From: Thinopyrum elongatum
Lineage: Eukaryota; Streptophyta; Magnoliopsida; Poales; Poaceae
DNA: 64,000 nucleotides
Direction of reading: 5' to 3'
Assembly: GCA_011799875.1 (NCBI GenBank)
Contig: CM022300.1
Span: 169,091,837-169,155,836 of the forward strand
A model generated the notes under the pieces. It had not been told where the DNA came from and did no database searches. It was given only the letters and a program-made list of their open reading frames with translations. This document shows, one piece after another, positions 49,063 to 60,105 of the stretch. Position numbers and translations under genes: made by a program. How positions within the stretch are numbered: position 1 is the stretch's first letter; each line of letters opens with the position of its first letter.

Positions 49063-49196
49063 CATGTAATGCAAGGCCAAGCTAGAGAAACCGCTCTTCA
49101 TGGGATCAAGGAGCGGATCAAGAAGACCAAGCCAGTATACAAGGTGAAGATTCTAAGAGAAGCATCCTCCGCTGGCCAGGCAAGGTCAGCAGAGTC
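49063..49196 (+). repeat. LTR fragment related to element A, plus orientation
   Basis: 'aaaccgctcttcatgggatcaaggagcggatcaagaagaccaag' matches the A LTR near 22199-22245. It is followed by 'cctccgctggccaggcaagg' in the place of A's 'cttcccttgccgggcaggag'. It stops exactly where the oppositely oriented LTR of element B begins. Confidence 0.55.
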
Positions 49197-50113
49197 TGTC
49201 GTGGTTCAACACGGCCACCTAAGGGGCCATCGGCCCCTTGTGGTTCGGCATTGGAGAAGGGCGCGTTGCACAAAGAGCGGAGACCGTAAAGTAGTGCGGC
49301 AGTGATGACACGGGCAGTTTTTAACCAGGTTTGGGCGGCCGCGAGGCTTAAAACCCTACTCCTGCTTTGGTGGATTGATGAAAGGACCGTGGTGGAGGCG
49401 CATCACTCCAGCCCGGTAAGGTTGCCACGGGACAAGAGTAGCTACGTACGTATGAGTGTACAAGGGTACCAATCATTTCTAAGATTGCCACGACCCTCCT
49501 TTTATAGGTCAAGGGGTTACCACAATGGCAAAACAGTCATTATCTAGTGATTAGATAGCCACAGTGCTATCATACCTAACTCTGTAGATAGGACAGGGTG
49601 CATTAAATGCACCGCTTAGTGTCATATTGCAGGGGAGCCCGGCAAGCCTTGCCGTGCTATTCATCCACCTCCTTGCCTGCCTGGATGACATGCCTCTGGA
49701 TGGGTGTCATTTGGGGGTGATCTTCCTTAGAAATGGCTGCCACATGCCAAATAACAGCCACTTAATCACTTGGGGGCTCGACACCGCACCGATAGGTGAC
49801 TTGCGTTGCTGTGAGGTCGAGCGGTGGAGCCTTGGCGGGGTGATCCGCCCTTGTCATCCCCGGCAAGCTTGCCGGGGGGAGTCTTGAGACTTGTCTTCGG
49901 GGTGACCTCGACCTTGCCAGGCTCGCCTGCCTGGCAAGGGAGGTTTTTCCTTAGTGATATCTTGCTTCTTTGGCTTGTCTTGGTCTTCTAGATCCGCCCT
50001 TTGATTTCTCAAAGAGCTATATCCTCTGCTTGGCCTTGTCTTGGATACTGTAACTATACCCTTGCGCCTGTGTACAGTCTGGGCAACATACACCAGGGTT
50101 TGTTGCACCGACA
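49197..50113 (-). repeat. Element B 3' LTR
   Basis: 917 bp. On the minus strand it runs TGTCGGTGCAACAAACCCTGG to AACCACGACA. It has the same length and ends as the LTRs of A. Confidence 0.85.
49499..49506 (-). promoter_or_regulatory. TATA box in element B LTR
   Basis: The minus strand reads GACCTATAAAAGGAGGG, an intact TATAAAAG at the position equivalent to 12932 in element A. Confidence 0.55.
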
Positions 50114-50124
50114 GGAGCCCCCGG
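50114..50124 (-). other. Polypurine tract of element B
   Basis: The minus strand reads CCCGGGGGCTCC immediately before the LTR, matching the tract of element A at 22086-22097. Confidence 0.6.
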
Positions 50125-50571
50125 GCCTGGTCCGAACACGCTGCCGAGCATCGTCGGGGTAGGCCCTGTCCAGTACATAGGCGAAGAGTTTGTGGTTGCT
50201 CATCCTTGAGATTTTCTTTGCTTCTTCATTAACCTATGCTTGAGTCATTTTCTGGTCTTTCCGCGCGTCGTATGATGCCAATCGTGGTGGGGTCATTTCT
50301 GTAATGGCCCGTGAATGACTTTAACTCACGGGGGAGTAACTGCCAATTCACTTATACCACCACGCCCTTATCCTTTGCCACGTATGCTGCATGCATCGAG
50401 TGGGGTAGGTAATGGAGGCGCGTGGTGCGGGGAAGAGTGTCATTGCAAAGACCTGGTCATCTTGGATTGGTGCGAGAGGGTGGCGATCGGATCCAGCCGT
50501 CGGTGGTAGCTTGGACGGGTCACATCGGAAAGAGCCCCTCGGGGGTGAAGGACCAGCCCCCATCCTGTCTA

Positions 50572-50579
50572 TAAAAAAG
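50572..50579 (+). promoter_or_regulatory. TATA box of the antisense unit in element B
   Basis: CTATAAAAAAGGGGGTGCGAG follows 'gaccagcccccatcctgt', homologous to the antisense promoter of element A (21607-21614, minus strand there). Confidence 0.6.
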
Positions 50580-50651
50580 GGGGTGCGAGGTGGAGCGGAG
50601 GCGCCCATCTACGCACCTCTCCTTTTTTTAGTTCTTGCCTTCTTCTTTGTT

Positions 50652-51152
50652 ATGTTGAGGAAGGGAGGCCGGGGCCAAGCCCCGGGCTCTATCTTGGGGG
50701 TGACGATGCCGAATACTCGTGCTGATGCTTGGGGAGTGAGTCTGGTCCGGGGTTGTAGGAGATGTGACGGTTGCGGATGTTGGCGTCGAATCGACCGCAG
50801 TGTAGGAGGTGCTGCGCTTCTCCAAAACGGTGGAGCGATCATTTCCCCCACACGAGCCAGCCGCCTGGAGGGGAGTACTTGCCCTTGCCGCAAGCCGATG
50901 AGGCTTGTCATCCCGTCAGCAACGCCCCTGGGGCTTCCGGCGCCCGCCTGTGGAGTCGTGCCTGGGATCCTTGGTAATCCCAGCAGTGCTCCTTCCAGTA
51001 GGGTTGGGATTAATGCTGAAGATGGCGGTGTCTTCCTGCCCGCCAAGGTCGGGGGTGGCACTCCTCGCACGCCTCGAATGCGGCCGCCTTCTGCCGCTTC
51101 TCCGGGGGAGGTGACGGGCCGAGGGGTCGGCGTCCTCCTAGAGCGATGGTGA
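50652..51152 (+). pseudogene. Antisense accessory ORF of element B, no recognisable domain
   Basis: Downstream of the conserved TATA box, ATG 50652 opens MLRKGGRGQAPGSILGVTMP and runs to TAG near 51140-51152. The product is Gly/Pro/Arg-rich and I see no B3 core or other domain. A longer open stretch begins at 50412, upstream of the TATA box, so that part is probably not translated. Either the B3 gene of this family has decayed beyond recognition in B, or B carries a different cargo. A second overlapping frame (50609-51070, minus) looks like a composition shadow. The next 1.2 kb (51153-52372) has no coding signal. Confidence 0.4.
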
Positions 51153-52372
51153 TGAGGAAAAAATGATGGAAGACGGAGAAGGTCGGTGGCAGGCCATCAG
51201 GTCGGAGTACGATGGCACCCGACGCCTTCGTCTCGTATTGCCGGCCCGCTGCCTCATCTTTCCGCTCTTCCCCTCCCTCCCCAGCACCATCATCACCGGC
51301 CTCTTCCGGACGGTTGTCGGGGAGGGGGATGCTCTCTTGGTGCCTTCGCCTCCTCCAGCAATCTTCTAGCTGAGCTCCGGTAGCCCTCCTTGCCAGCGCC
51401 TGTGCTGGGGCTTCTTGTTAGCCCTGGGGTGGTGACCAGGGCACTACTGAGCTGCTCTCTCCACCCCCTCATTCGCAGGCTTGCCACTCCTGATCTTGTC
51501 GGGGTGCGCCCGACAGGTCCTGATGGGGTAGGGCTGGGCTTCTGCCCAGGCACTCCTTTTGCCCTCTTCACCTTCCACCGTAGTTCCTAGGAGGAGAGGG
51601 ACAAGAAAGGGATTACGGGGCACTTATCTTTTTTCAGTCTAAAATATGTAGGCTCTTGCCAAACTTTAGTCTAAAATATGTAATCTTCTTTATCTAGGTT
51701 TGTGTCCAGTAAGATCTGTACTTGCTTATCCGCATATTAATGAAAAAAGACAAGCCTTGCTGGGTACTTGTGCATGTACCATGTCCATGCAGAGGTGGGA
51801 TGCCTCTATATGTTTAAGTAAACAAGTTTTCTCTGGCAAGCTATCTTGCCGGTGCCTTTCATTTGTTGCCGCGGGGCTTGGCCTGCCAGGCACAAAACTA
51901 TGGAAAGGGACCAGCTCCTCGTCGAACCTCCTCCGTCAAAGGCCACTACAACCACCCTGACCGACGCAATGTTCGGGACACAGGATGGGAGCACCTATGC
52001 TTCGAAGGTGACGAGGTTTTCATATGCACAAGTTTTCACCTTACAGGACAAGTATGGAAAAGAACTTATCTGTTTAGCTTGTCGGGGACTGATATGTAGG
52101 CTTGTCTTCATTTCTTCTCTTTGGGACTGGGTCCACGGCAAGAACCGTGCAACTTAGTGCAGAGGAAAACAGTGCTACATATGCCCTGATCTACATGATT
52201 ATGCTATGCTCATGTTATGCTTATGCATGCATGCAAGTTTTTGGGGCCCCCAGCGCTTCATTTATTATCTGTTGCTCAGGGTCTGCACCTGGCTTTGTAC
52301 AAAGGGTTACATGCAACATCGGCAAGGCTTGCACAAAAGGGTGGTTGTTGGGCAGGGCCCGACAGCCGCACC

Positions 52373-53768
52373 TTACGGGTAGAACTTACGGAGATGCTCA
52401 ATGTTCCATGAGTTTTGCAATTGCATGCCATCTAAAGTCTCCAAACAGACTACGCCAGGTTTGGTGACTCGTACTACCCGGTAAGTGCCTTCCCACTTCG
52501 GCGTCAACTTGTTTGTACCCTTGGCGGACTGAACGCGCCTAAGGACAAGGTTGCCTTCCTCAAGGCTTCGGGCATGAACCCTGCGGCTGTGATAGTGAGA
52601 CAGGTCTTGCTGGTAGCGTGCAGCACGCGTAGCAGCCCTGAGACGGTTCTCCTCAAGTAGCACAGCATCGTCACGTCGGTGCTGTTCTTGCGCTACTTCA
52701 TCATAGGCAAGTACTCGAGGTGACCCGTATATGAGTTCCGTGGGGATCACTGCTTCTGCCCCATAGACTAGGGAGAAGGGAGTCTGGCCGGTAGCTCAAT
52801 TTGGTGTCGTACGGAGGCACCAAAGAACCACCGGCAGCTCGTCGATCCATCGCCTACCACATTTCTACAGCCTATCAAATGTTCTTGTCTTGAGTCCTCG
52901 CAGCACTTCAGCATTCGCCCTCTCAGCTTGTCCGTTGCTTCTGGGATGAGCAACAGAGGCAAACAAGACCTTGCTACTGAGTGCATGAACATATTGCATG
53001 AAGGCGCGGCTTGTGAATTGGGTGCCATTGTCAGTGATGACCCTGGTGGGGTACTCCGAAGCAGCACACCAATCCTTTCAAGAACTTGATCGCTGACTGT
53101 GCGGTCACCTTCCTCACGGGCTCCACTTCCGGCCACTTTGTAAACTTGTCGACTGCAACGTACAAGAATTCAAAGCCACCAGTAGCACGGGGGAAGGGGC
53201 CCAAGATGTCGAGCCCCCAGACCAAAAATGGCCATGATAAGGGGATCGTCTGGAGAGCTTGAGCAGGCTGATGGATATTCTTGGAGTGGAACTAGCAGGC
53301 TTCACATCTGGTGACTAGCTCAATTGCATCTTGGAGGGCGGTGGGCCATTAGAAACTTTGCCGGAAAGCTTTTCCTGCAAGGGCCCTTAATCCAATGTGG
53401 GAGCCGCACATTTCTTTGTGTATCTCTGCCAACAGTTCCTTCCCTTCTTCCCGGCAAATGCACTTCAATTTCACACCGTTGGGCCTCCATCTATATAGCG
53501 TGTTGTCGACGAACTGATACAAACTAGCCCTTCGGGCTACTCTTTCAGCTTCTTCTTTCTCTTCGGGAAGTTCTCCTGTTTGGAGGTAATGGACTATGTG
53601 TCGTGCCCAAGTTGGAGCCTGAGGCTCGACAACAAGGATCAACAGCACCTCCTCGTTCATGGGAGTGCATGCCTCGACCGCAAGGACTGGTAGTTCGGCG
53701 GGAGGGTGCTGCTCACTGAGTGAAGGGGAGTTGTTCCAGCCAAGCTCTCTGCCGGGGGCTTCGGGAAG
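52373..53768 (-). pseudogene. Element B integrase and RNase H-integrase linker, frameshifted
   Basis: Reading from 53768 leftward, the linker contains APTWARHIVHYLQTGELPEE. The zinc domain follows with KCICREEGKELLAEIHKEMC and CGSHIG; it is broken near 53350. The core carries WGLDILGPFPRATGGFEFLY (53220-53160). The frame shifts around 53035-53060, and the third catalytic Glu is present in its own frame (GQAERAN near 52930-52910). The C-terminal tail is open from 52750 to the stop at 52373 (LTPKWEGTYRVV and SWNIEHLRKFYP). Compared with A the catalytic Glu is kept, but several frame breaks make it inactive. Element C truncates it on the right. Confidence 0.8.
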
Positions 53769-54361
53769 TGTCGTGGTTCTCAGTCTGACAGTAGAATGGG
53801 GGGTTATGAGGAGGCAAGATCCTAGCTACGGTGAGGTTGTGCACGCAAGATTTACGAGTTCAGGCCCTTCTCGGAGGAGGTAACAGCCCTACGTCTCGGT
53901 GCCCGGAGGCTCGGTCGATTGGATTATGTGTGAAGTTACAGGGGGTGCGAACCCTTGTGCCTGAGGAGGGGGGTGGCTTATATAGAGTGCGCCAGGAGCC
54001 CAACCGTCCCACGTTACAAGGGGTTCAATGTCTATAAAGACAGGACGTTACTGATAACGCCAGCAATAAAGGCAAATAAATGATCATTAAGACTACGGAG
54101 TGAACGCCTGACCCTTGCCATCCTGAGTGACCTTAGATCTTCTGTCTTCCGAGTGGTTTCTGGTCTGGTCGAGCGAGTACACCCCGGTCGAATGGAATTG
54201 GGTTATCCGAGTGAACTGTTGGTCGAGTGGGTTGCACCCTGTGGCGATTTCAGTCGGTAGATGGTGCTATCCTTTGAATGTCCTTGGCCTTAGGGCAGTG
54301 TCCTCGGGTAAGGGTGTCTAGGTCAGGCCTATTACCCTACCCTAGGTACATGTCTTCGTCA
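53769..54361 (-). repeat. Element C 3' LTR
   Basis: 593 bp. On the minus strand it runs TGACGAAGACATGTACCTAGG to AACCACGACA, and CGGGGGCTAA precedes it. A TATA box (TATATAAG) lies at 53978-53985 on the minus strand. Confidence 0.8.
53978..53985 (-). promoter_or_regulatory. TATA box in element C LTR
   Basis: The minus strand reads CACTCTATATAAGCCACCC, the LTR promoter of element C. Confidence 0.55.
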
Positions 54362-54372
54362 TTAGCCCCCGA
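54362..54372 (-). other. Polypurine tract of element C
   Basis: The minus strand reads TTCGGGGGCTAA directly before the LTR start TGACGAAG, which fits the plus-strand primer of Gypsy elements. Confidence 0.55.
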
Positions 54373-54777
54373 ATGGATCTGGGTCCGAGTGGAGAAGGGG
54401 TTGAAGATGGTTCCGAACCGATTTATACGCTTCAGAGGCATCCTAACCGGGCCGGTGATCTTTGTAAAAACTTCAACTTCATTTTCAGTCGCCTGGGTCC
54501 ATTCAGAGGTCGTCGAGTGATTTTTGCTGATAAGCTCTGAGTGTTGGTATGGTATAAGATCCTTGGCGCGATTGGTCACGCTGCCGCTTTCCGGATCTCA
54601 CGGGATTCAAAATTTGGAGAAGCGCGTGGGACGGAGAGTACCGTAGTAGATGGAGCGGGTTAGGCAGGGACGCCTCGATTCTCGCACCACCTTTTTTGCC
54701 ACGTATCCAGCACACGACTGTTGCGGGATTTGACTGGATTGCCTGGGCCCACTAGTCAGCCACTCGGGAGAAGGCCC

Positions 54778-54785
54778 ATATAAGG
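54778..54785 (+). promoter_or_regulatory. TATA box of the antisense gene in element C
   Basis: 'GGCCCATATAAGGCGTCGG' lies about 120 bases before ATG 54903, after a GC-rich stretch. Confidence 0.5.
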
Positions 54786-54902
54786 CGTCGGGGTCGATGA
54801 GCCCGGTACTGTGCTCCCCATCTCCTTCCTCTTCTCCTGTTTCACCACCACATTCGCCGCCACCTTCGACGCCGCCGCCCCGCCCGAGCGCAGCCTGCCG
54901 CG

Positions 54903-57900
54903 ATGGGGAAGGAGGAGATGGCGGCCTTGGAGCGTGCGAAGAAAGCGACGGCGGCAGCGAAGGGCAAGAAGACGATTCGGGGTGGCTCGTCATCGAGATC
55001 CGGCCTGCCGCCCAGCTGGATCCAGGGCGATTGGATTCGCTCCACGATTCAGCAAGAGGATATGGAGGATCTGGTCGAGGGGGGCTTGATCGCCCATGGA
55101 TCTTGGAGGCTGCCAGGTGATGAGACCGAGCCGTAGCCGCAGGAGGGTGAGTGCGTCCTCCTCGCGACCCACGTCGACCGTGGTTTTTCTCTGCCCCCTC
55201 ATCCTTTTTTCCGAGGTTTTCTGAACTTTTTCAGGGCCCAACTTCATCACTTTTCTCCGAACACCATCACATACCTTGCTGCGTTTGTCTCCATGTGTGA
55301 GAATTTCCTGGGTTGTCGACCGCATTGGGGTATCTTCAAACACATCTTTACCTGCCGCTCACAGTCTGTGAAAAAGGACAATCCGAGTGATCAGAGGACG
55401 CACGTGATCCAGATGTGCGGAGGTCTAGGGATCCAGATGAGAGGAAAAAGCACTTTTCCACCTATGACTCTTCCCGATTCGGTCAGAGGGTGGCAGTCGA
55501 CCTGGTTTTATTGTAAGGACAAACCAACTCCTGGTCAGTCGACTGGCCTTCCTCCCTTTACCATGGGGCGAATTGAAAAGCCCTCTCCCCTGAAAGTGAC
55601 TCCAGAAGAAAAGGCGGAGGTGAATATGTTGGTTGACCGCGTAATCCAACTTGTCCGCGATGGTGTGACCGGCATGGATTTGCTAGAGGTGTTTCTCACT
55701 CGCCGTATCGAGCCGCTCCAGGCCCGTGATCATCCTATGTGGATGTAATCGGGAGCCGATGATTCTGCTCGGATCCACCCGGAGGAAGTTGCCGAGGAGA
55801 TGGTGGCGCGTTGGCTACAGAGCATTACCGGAAACAAAGACAACCACAGGGGGTCTAGGTGAATTCCGCCACTCGGCGCTGATAACGAACCAGACAAGGT
55901 CAGACCTTCGATGTCGAGTGACTTTTACTCTAATTTGTAAACTGTCTTTGGAACCGACTGATGCTTGTTCGATTCTTTGCTTCGCAGATATATACTGAGA
56001 TGTACTCGATGCCCAACGGGGAGTAGATCCAGGAAGGAGAAGAGAGCGGAGGCAACAGTGGCGACTGGAACTCCGATGGGGAGAGTGATGAAGAGCACGA
56101 AAACTCGAGCAGTGAGGAGGAGGTCGACTCTCCACCTCGCACGGAAAAGTGTTCCAAGCACAAGCACGACCCAGCAAGTATCCGGGGCAAGGTGGCAGCA
56201 CCGACTGGACAGACTTCGAAGCGCACTCGGACATCTTCTCCGGTGCCGACTGAGAAGGCTCTGAAGCAGCTCAAGACCACGCCGTCAAAGCCACAGAAGG
56301 CTTTGCCCAAGATCAAGGTTGATGTTCCCGTCGCCTCTGCGTAAGCGTTTTGTTTTCACCCTTTGTTTGAAGAATCTTATATCAGTTGTCGACCCATTCA
56401 CTTGCTTGACCGAGTGAACCTTGAGATTTGCAGCGCTGCTACCTCCGGGACTTCTGCTTACCAAGATGATGGTGACGAGGAGATGGAGGACGCGGTCACC
56501 TCCAAAGCGGGTATGACCCCTGTTATCTCATCTTTTCTTTGCTAACCAATTCTACAGTCGACTGAACTCTTGTGGTCGATTCTTTTGCAGCTCCGCAAAA
56601 TGTTATTGAAGTTCAAGACGATGATGAAGATGAGCCACAGAACCTCATGGGTAGGAGGAGGAGGACCTCAGTCAAGAAGGTACTAGCTAGCAAGACGCCT
56701 CAGTCGATGCCGGCGACGGAACCAGCTATCCAGCAATCCGGGGACTTCAACAGTGCCTCCGTTACTTTGGCGAATCCCTTGTCGAGTGTTCGTCCTTCAT
56801 TGTCGACTGTGCCGGCCCTTGCTTCATCTGTCCAACTTCATGCCTCAAGCTCTCAAGCTACTGCAACTGATACACCGACTGCACCTCCCACCGCCCATCA
56901 CGTCCCAGAAGACCAAGAGAGTGCTGCCAAGGAGGCTATACGCCAGGCTGGCATTATGATGGAGCAGATGAAGGTGGTGCGCGAGGCAAGTCAAGCTGCC
57001 TATGATGCTAGCTCAGCACTTCAGGCCAATGTCCAGGTTAGCTTACTTCCAACTGAACTCCATCTTGACGCTTGTTCTGTTAGGATATGATATTTAGAAA
57101 CTGTTGCTTTATCCGCAAGACGTCCGTGGATGAGCGTTTTGGAACCTTAATTGCACACCCATTGTCAGTCTGCACACCCACTGGGTATTTTAATTTCTGT
57201 TGAGTAGTTTTTCCACTTGAGTCGACTAGGTTGTGCTGATCGAATCTCTGAACCAGTGGGGGCACGCTGAGTGCACCCACTGGGTGTAGTCCCCGAGACC
57301 GCCGTCGAATGTTTGATTCGGTGGGGATCTTTTAACAGATCTTTTCCACTCGGGCTGGGCAGATCATGCCGAGTGGAACCTTTACCAGTGGGGGCACGCT
57401 GAGTGCACCCACTGGGTGTAGTCCCCGAGACCGTAGTCGACTGCGGGCAGTCGGCTATGGTCTGAGTTTTTTTTTTTACTGGACGGACCAAGTCGATTGA
57501 AAGAGTCGGACCAGTGGGGGCACACTGAGTGCATCCACTGGGTGTAGTCCCCGAGACTATTGGCGAATGTTTGATTCGACAGTAGTCTTTGTGTCTGGCG
57601 ACTGACTATCTTCTGAACACAGAAATCTTGTGATCTTGGAGCCCGGTTTGCCGACTTGGAGAAGAAGCAAACCCAGCTCAATCTTGACCTGGAGTTGGCT
57701 CGAAGCAACTTGCAGAAGGCTAAGGATGACGCTGCTGGTAAGGAAAGATTGTCGACCGGTTCTCTTGCCATCTTTTCTCCTCCTTTTTCTGATTCGAATG
57801 TTATTCTTTCTAGAAACAATGAGACAAGCTTTGGAGAAGAAGGACCTTGACCTTGCGGTTGCGAAGAAAACCGCCGAACACAAAATGGCGCTTGCCGACC

Positions 57901-58662
57901 AAAAGATGGCCTCAGTCGGACAGCTGGAGGGAGAGAATGCCAAGCTGAAGGCTGCTCTTGATGAAGCCAACAAAGAAGTGACTCGTCTGAAGAAGGACAA
58001 GCGAACCCTGACCGACAAAGTAGAAGACATCACCCACAGGAGGGACGAGCTGGAGAACTACCTGGGAGGACTCGCCAACAAATTATTCCTCATGCTTGAT
58101 GGTACTTTTCTCTGTGCGATTGGTTTGCTTTCGTCGACTCATCATACCGCTGTCGACTCACTATTTCTCTGCGAGTGCAGAATTCTGTCAAGACTTCGAG
58201 GAGGAAACTGGGCGAGTCGAGACGAACTTGGACCCCATCAACTCCCCTGTCAAAGATGAAGCAGCCATGAATGTGCTCCGACTGGAGTCTCGCCTTGCCA
58301 GTGCCTTGGAATATCTTGCTCGATTCAAGGTTGCAGTTTTGCGGATCGACACAGCGCTCTGGCCAGGGGACACACTCCGAAACGATCTCGAGTCTCTGAT
58401 GACTCGACTTAACGAGATTCCTGGTCGAGTGGAGGAGTGGAAGAAGTCCGCTGCTCGATGCAGTGCTGACGTAGCTTTGTCCCTGGTTCGCGTCCACTCC
58501 AAGGAAGCCAGAGAAGAGAAGCTAGCGGCAATCAAGGTCGCCAACGCCAAGAAACTCGACTTCCAGTCTTTCATGGAGACCTTCATTGCTGCTGCTACTT
58601 GAATCGCAGATGGAATCGACCTGGACGAGTATGTCGAGCCTGCCAGCCCCTCTGCGGAGTGA
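54903..58662 (+). pseudogene. Seven-exon antisense gene of element C: Transposase_28-like domain plus coiled coil
   Basis: Exons by GT-AG sites and matching phases: 54903-55898, 55989-56341, 56434-56510, 56591-57036, 57623-57737, 57814-58101, 58181-58662. Exon 1 starts MGKEEMAALERAKKATAAAK and contains GFSLPPHPFFRGFLNFF with CENFLGCRPHWGIFKHIF. This is the pattern of the plant 'putative gypsy type transposon' domain (PF04195, recognised from memory). Exon 2 is acidic then basic (DGESDEEHENSSSEEE, then SKHKH), exons 3-4 are low-complexity, and exons 5-7 are Lys/Glu/Leu-rich with heptads (FADLEKKQTQLNLDLELARS), a probable coiled coil. In-frame stops at 55134, 55746, 55860, exon 2 (near 56025) and 58600 show decay. 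It is convergent to pol. Molecular function is unknown; antisense ORFs here are typical of Tat elements. Confidence 0.75.
57247..57562. repeat. Three ~130-bp repeats with a strong hairpin, in intron 4 of the antisense gene
   Basis: The block 'ccagtgggggcacgctgagtgcacccactgggtgtagtccccgagac' occurs at about 57253, 57385 and 57511. CCAGTGGG pairs with CCCACTGG around a loop that can extend through GCAC/GTGC. A degenerate fourth copy lies near 57155-57185. Confidence 0.75.
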
Positions 58663-58885
58663 ATGAAACTTTTATGATCTGATTCAATTTGCCTTGTTAT
58701 GCCGAGTGATTCTGTAACCATAAAACTCTTTCGGGCCTGATGCCCGAGTACTTTGAGCTCCTTCGTCCGAACTTTTATGATCCGGTTCAATTTGCCTCGG
58801 TATGCCGAGTGATTTTGTAACCGTAAAACTCCTTCGGGCTTGATACCTAAGTACTTTTAAGCTCCTTCGTCCAAACTTAGTTTGC
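58663..58885. repeat. Two-copy ~107-bp repeat after the antisense gene
   Basis: 'gaacttttatgatc-gattcaatttgcctt-gttatgccgagtgatt-tgtaaccataaaactc-ttcgggc' is repeated at about 58665 and 58770. It is probably the 3' untranslated region of the antisense transcript. No polyadenylation signal stands out. Confidence 0.65.
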
Positions 58886-59014
58886 CCTTAAATATGCTTG
58901 TTTTTATTTCCGAGTGGAACTTGTATCTTCACTCGGAACAGACGCAGTTCTGAGGAGAGGATCGCGGACGACCTGCACCTCGTCATCCTTGCAGATCAGG
59001 ATGGAGCATGTTTT

Positions 59015-59985
59015 ACACTTAGGCGAGTACAGGACTGCAGCTAAGCCTCTGAGTGAGAGGGTTTCTCATCACTCGGTAGGATTTTTTAAACTTAGGCGAG
59101 TACAGGACTGCAGCTAAGCCCTCGAGTGAGAGGGTTGCTCATCACTCGGTAGGATTTTTTAAACTTAGGCGAGTACAGGACTGCAGCTAAGCCCCCGAGT
59201 GAGAGGGTTGCTCATCACTCACGGTAGGATTTTTTTAAACTTAGGCGAGTACAGGACTAGCTAAGCCCCCGAGTGAGAGGGGTTGCTCATCACTCGTAGG
59301 ATTTTTTAAACTTAGGCGAGTACAGACTGCAGCTAAGCCCCGAGTGAGAGGGTTGCTCATCACTCGGTAGGATTTTAAAACTTAGGCGAGTACAGGACTG
59401 CAGCTAAGCCCCGAGTGAGAGGGTTGTCATCACTCGGTAGGATTTACAAACTTAGGCGAGTACAGACTACAGCTAAGCCCCCGAGTGGAGAGGGTTGCTT
59501 ATCACTCGGTAGGATTTTACAAACTTAGGCGAGACAAGACTAAGCTAAGCCCCGAGTGAGAGGGTTGCTCATCACTCGGTAGGATTTTACAAACTTGGCG
59601 AGTACAGGAGTACAGTAAGCCCCGAGTGAGAGGGTTGCTCATCACTCGGTAGGATTTTTTAAACTTAGGCGAGTACAGGACTGGAGCTAAGCCCCCGAGT
59701 GAGAGGGTTGCTCATCACTCGGTAGGATTTTTTAAACTTAGGCTAGTACAGGACTGCAGCTAAGCCTCCGAGTGAGAGGGTTGGTCATCACTCGGTAGGA
59801 TTTTTTAAACTTAGGCGAGTACAGGACTGCAGCTAAGCCCCCGAGTGAGAGGGTTGCTCATCACTCGGTAGGATTTTTTTAAACTTAGGCGAGTACAGGA
59901 CTGCAGCTAAGCCCCGGAGTGAGAGGGTTGCTCATCACTCGGTAGAATTTTTTAAACATAGGCGAATCAGATTCGCGGCTAAGCC
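59015..59985. repeat. Minisatellite, ~73-bp unit, ~13-14 copies, between the convergent genes of element C
   Basis: The unit 'acttaggcgagtacaggactgcagctaagcccccgagtgagagggttgctcatcactcggtaggatttttta' recurs near 59019, 59091, 59165, 59239, 59311, 59382, 59452, 59523, 59595, 59666, 59740, 59813, 59887 and 59958, the last one partial. Copies differ by one-base indels. Each carries CCGAGTGA...TCACTCGG, an 8-bp inverted repeat with a ~12-base loop. 59986-60105 is a short AT-rich spacer. Confidence 0.85.
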
Positions 59986-60105
59986 ACCCACTGGGGATTT
60001 TGGACACATATATTAGTAACAACAATCATTTAGGAGACTGTAAAACCATGTCTTTGATAAACGAACTGAAAGGTACTCTTTATTACATCTCATCAGTCTG
60101 AACAC

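Larger units (their letters stand above)
49197..53768 (-). mobile_element. Gypsy element B, 3' part, minus orientation (same family as A)
   Basis: From left to right: 3' LTR 49197-50113, polypurine tract, antisense unit with TATA, noncoding segment, integrase, and the end of the second RNase H/linker. At 53768 element C interrupts it. The integrase and linker (APTWARHIVHYLQTGELPEE) are close to those of A. The 5' half of B should reappear beyond C, outside the window. Confidence 0.85.

Noticed and set aside
50609..51070. Minus-strand Pro/Arg-rich ORF in element B
   Set aside because: Overlaps the antisense unit on the other strand and looks like a composition effect of GC-rich DNA.
57165..58790. 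Minus-strand ORFs opposite the coiled-coil exons
   Set aside because: Ser/Leu-rich shadows of Lys/Glu-rich coding exons.
59015..59985. CRISPR array
   Set aside because: Repeats are contiguous with no unique spacers, and the context is a plant retrotransposon.
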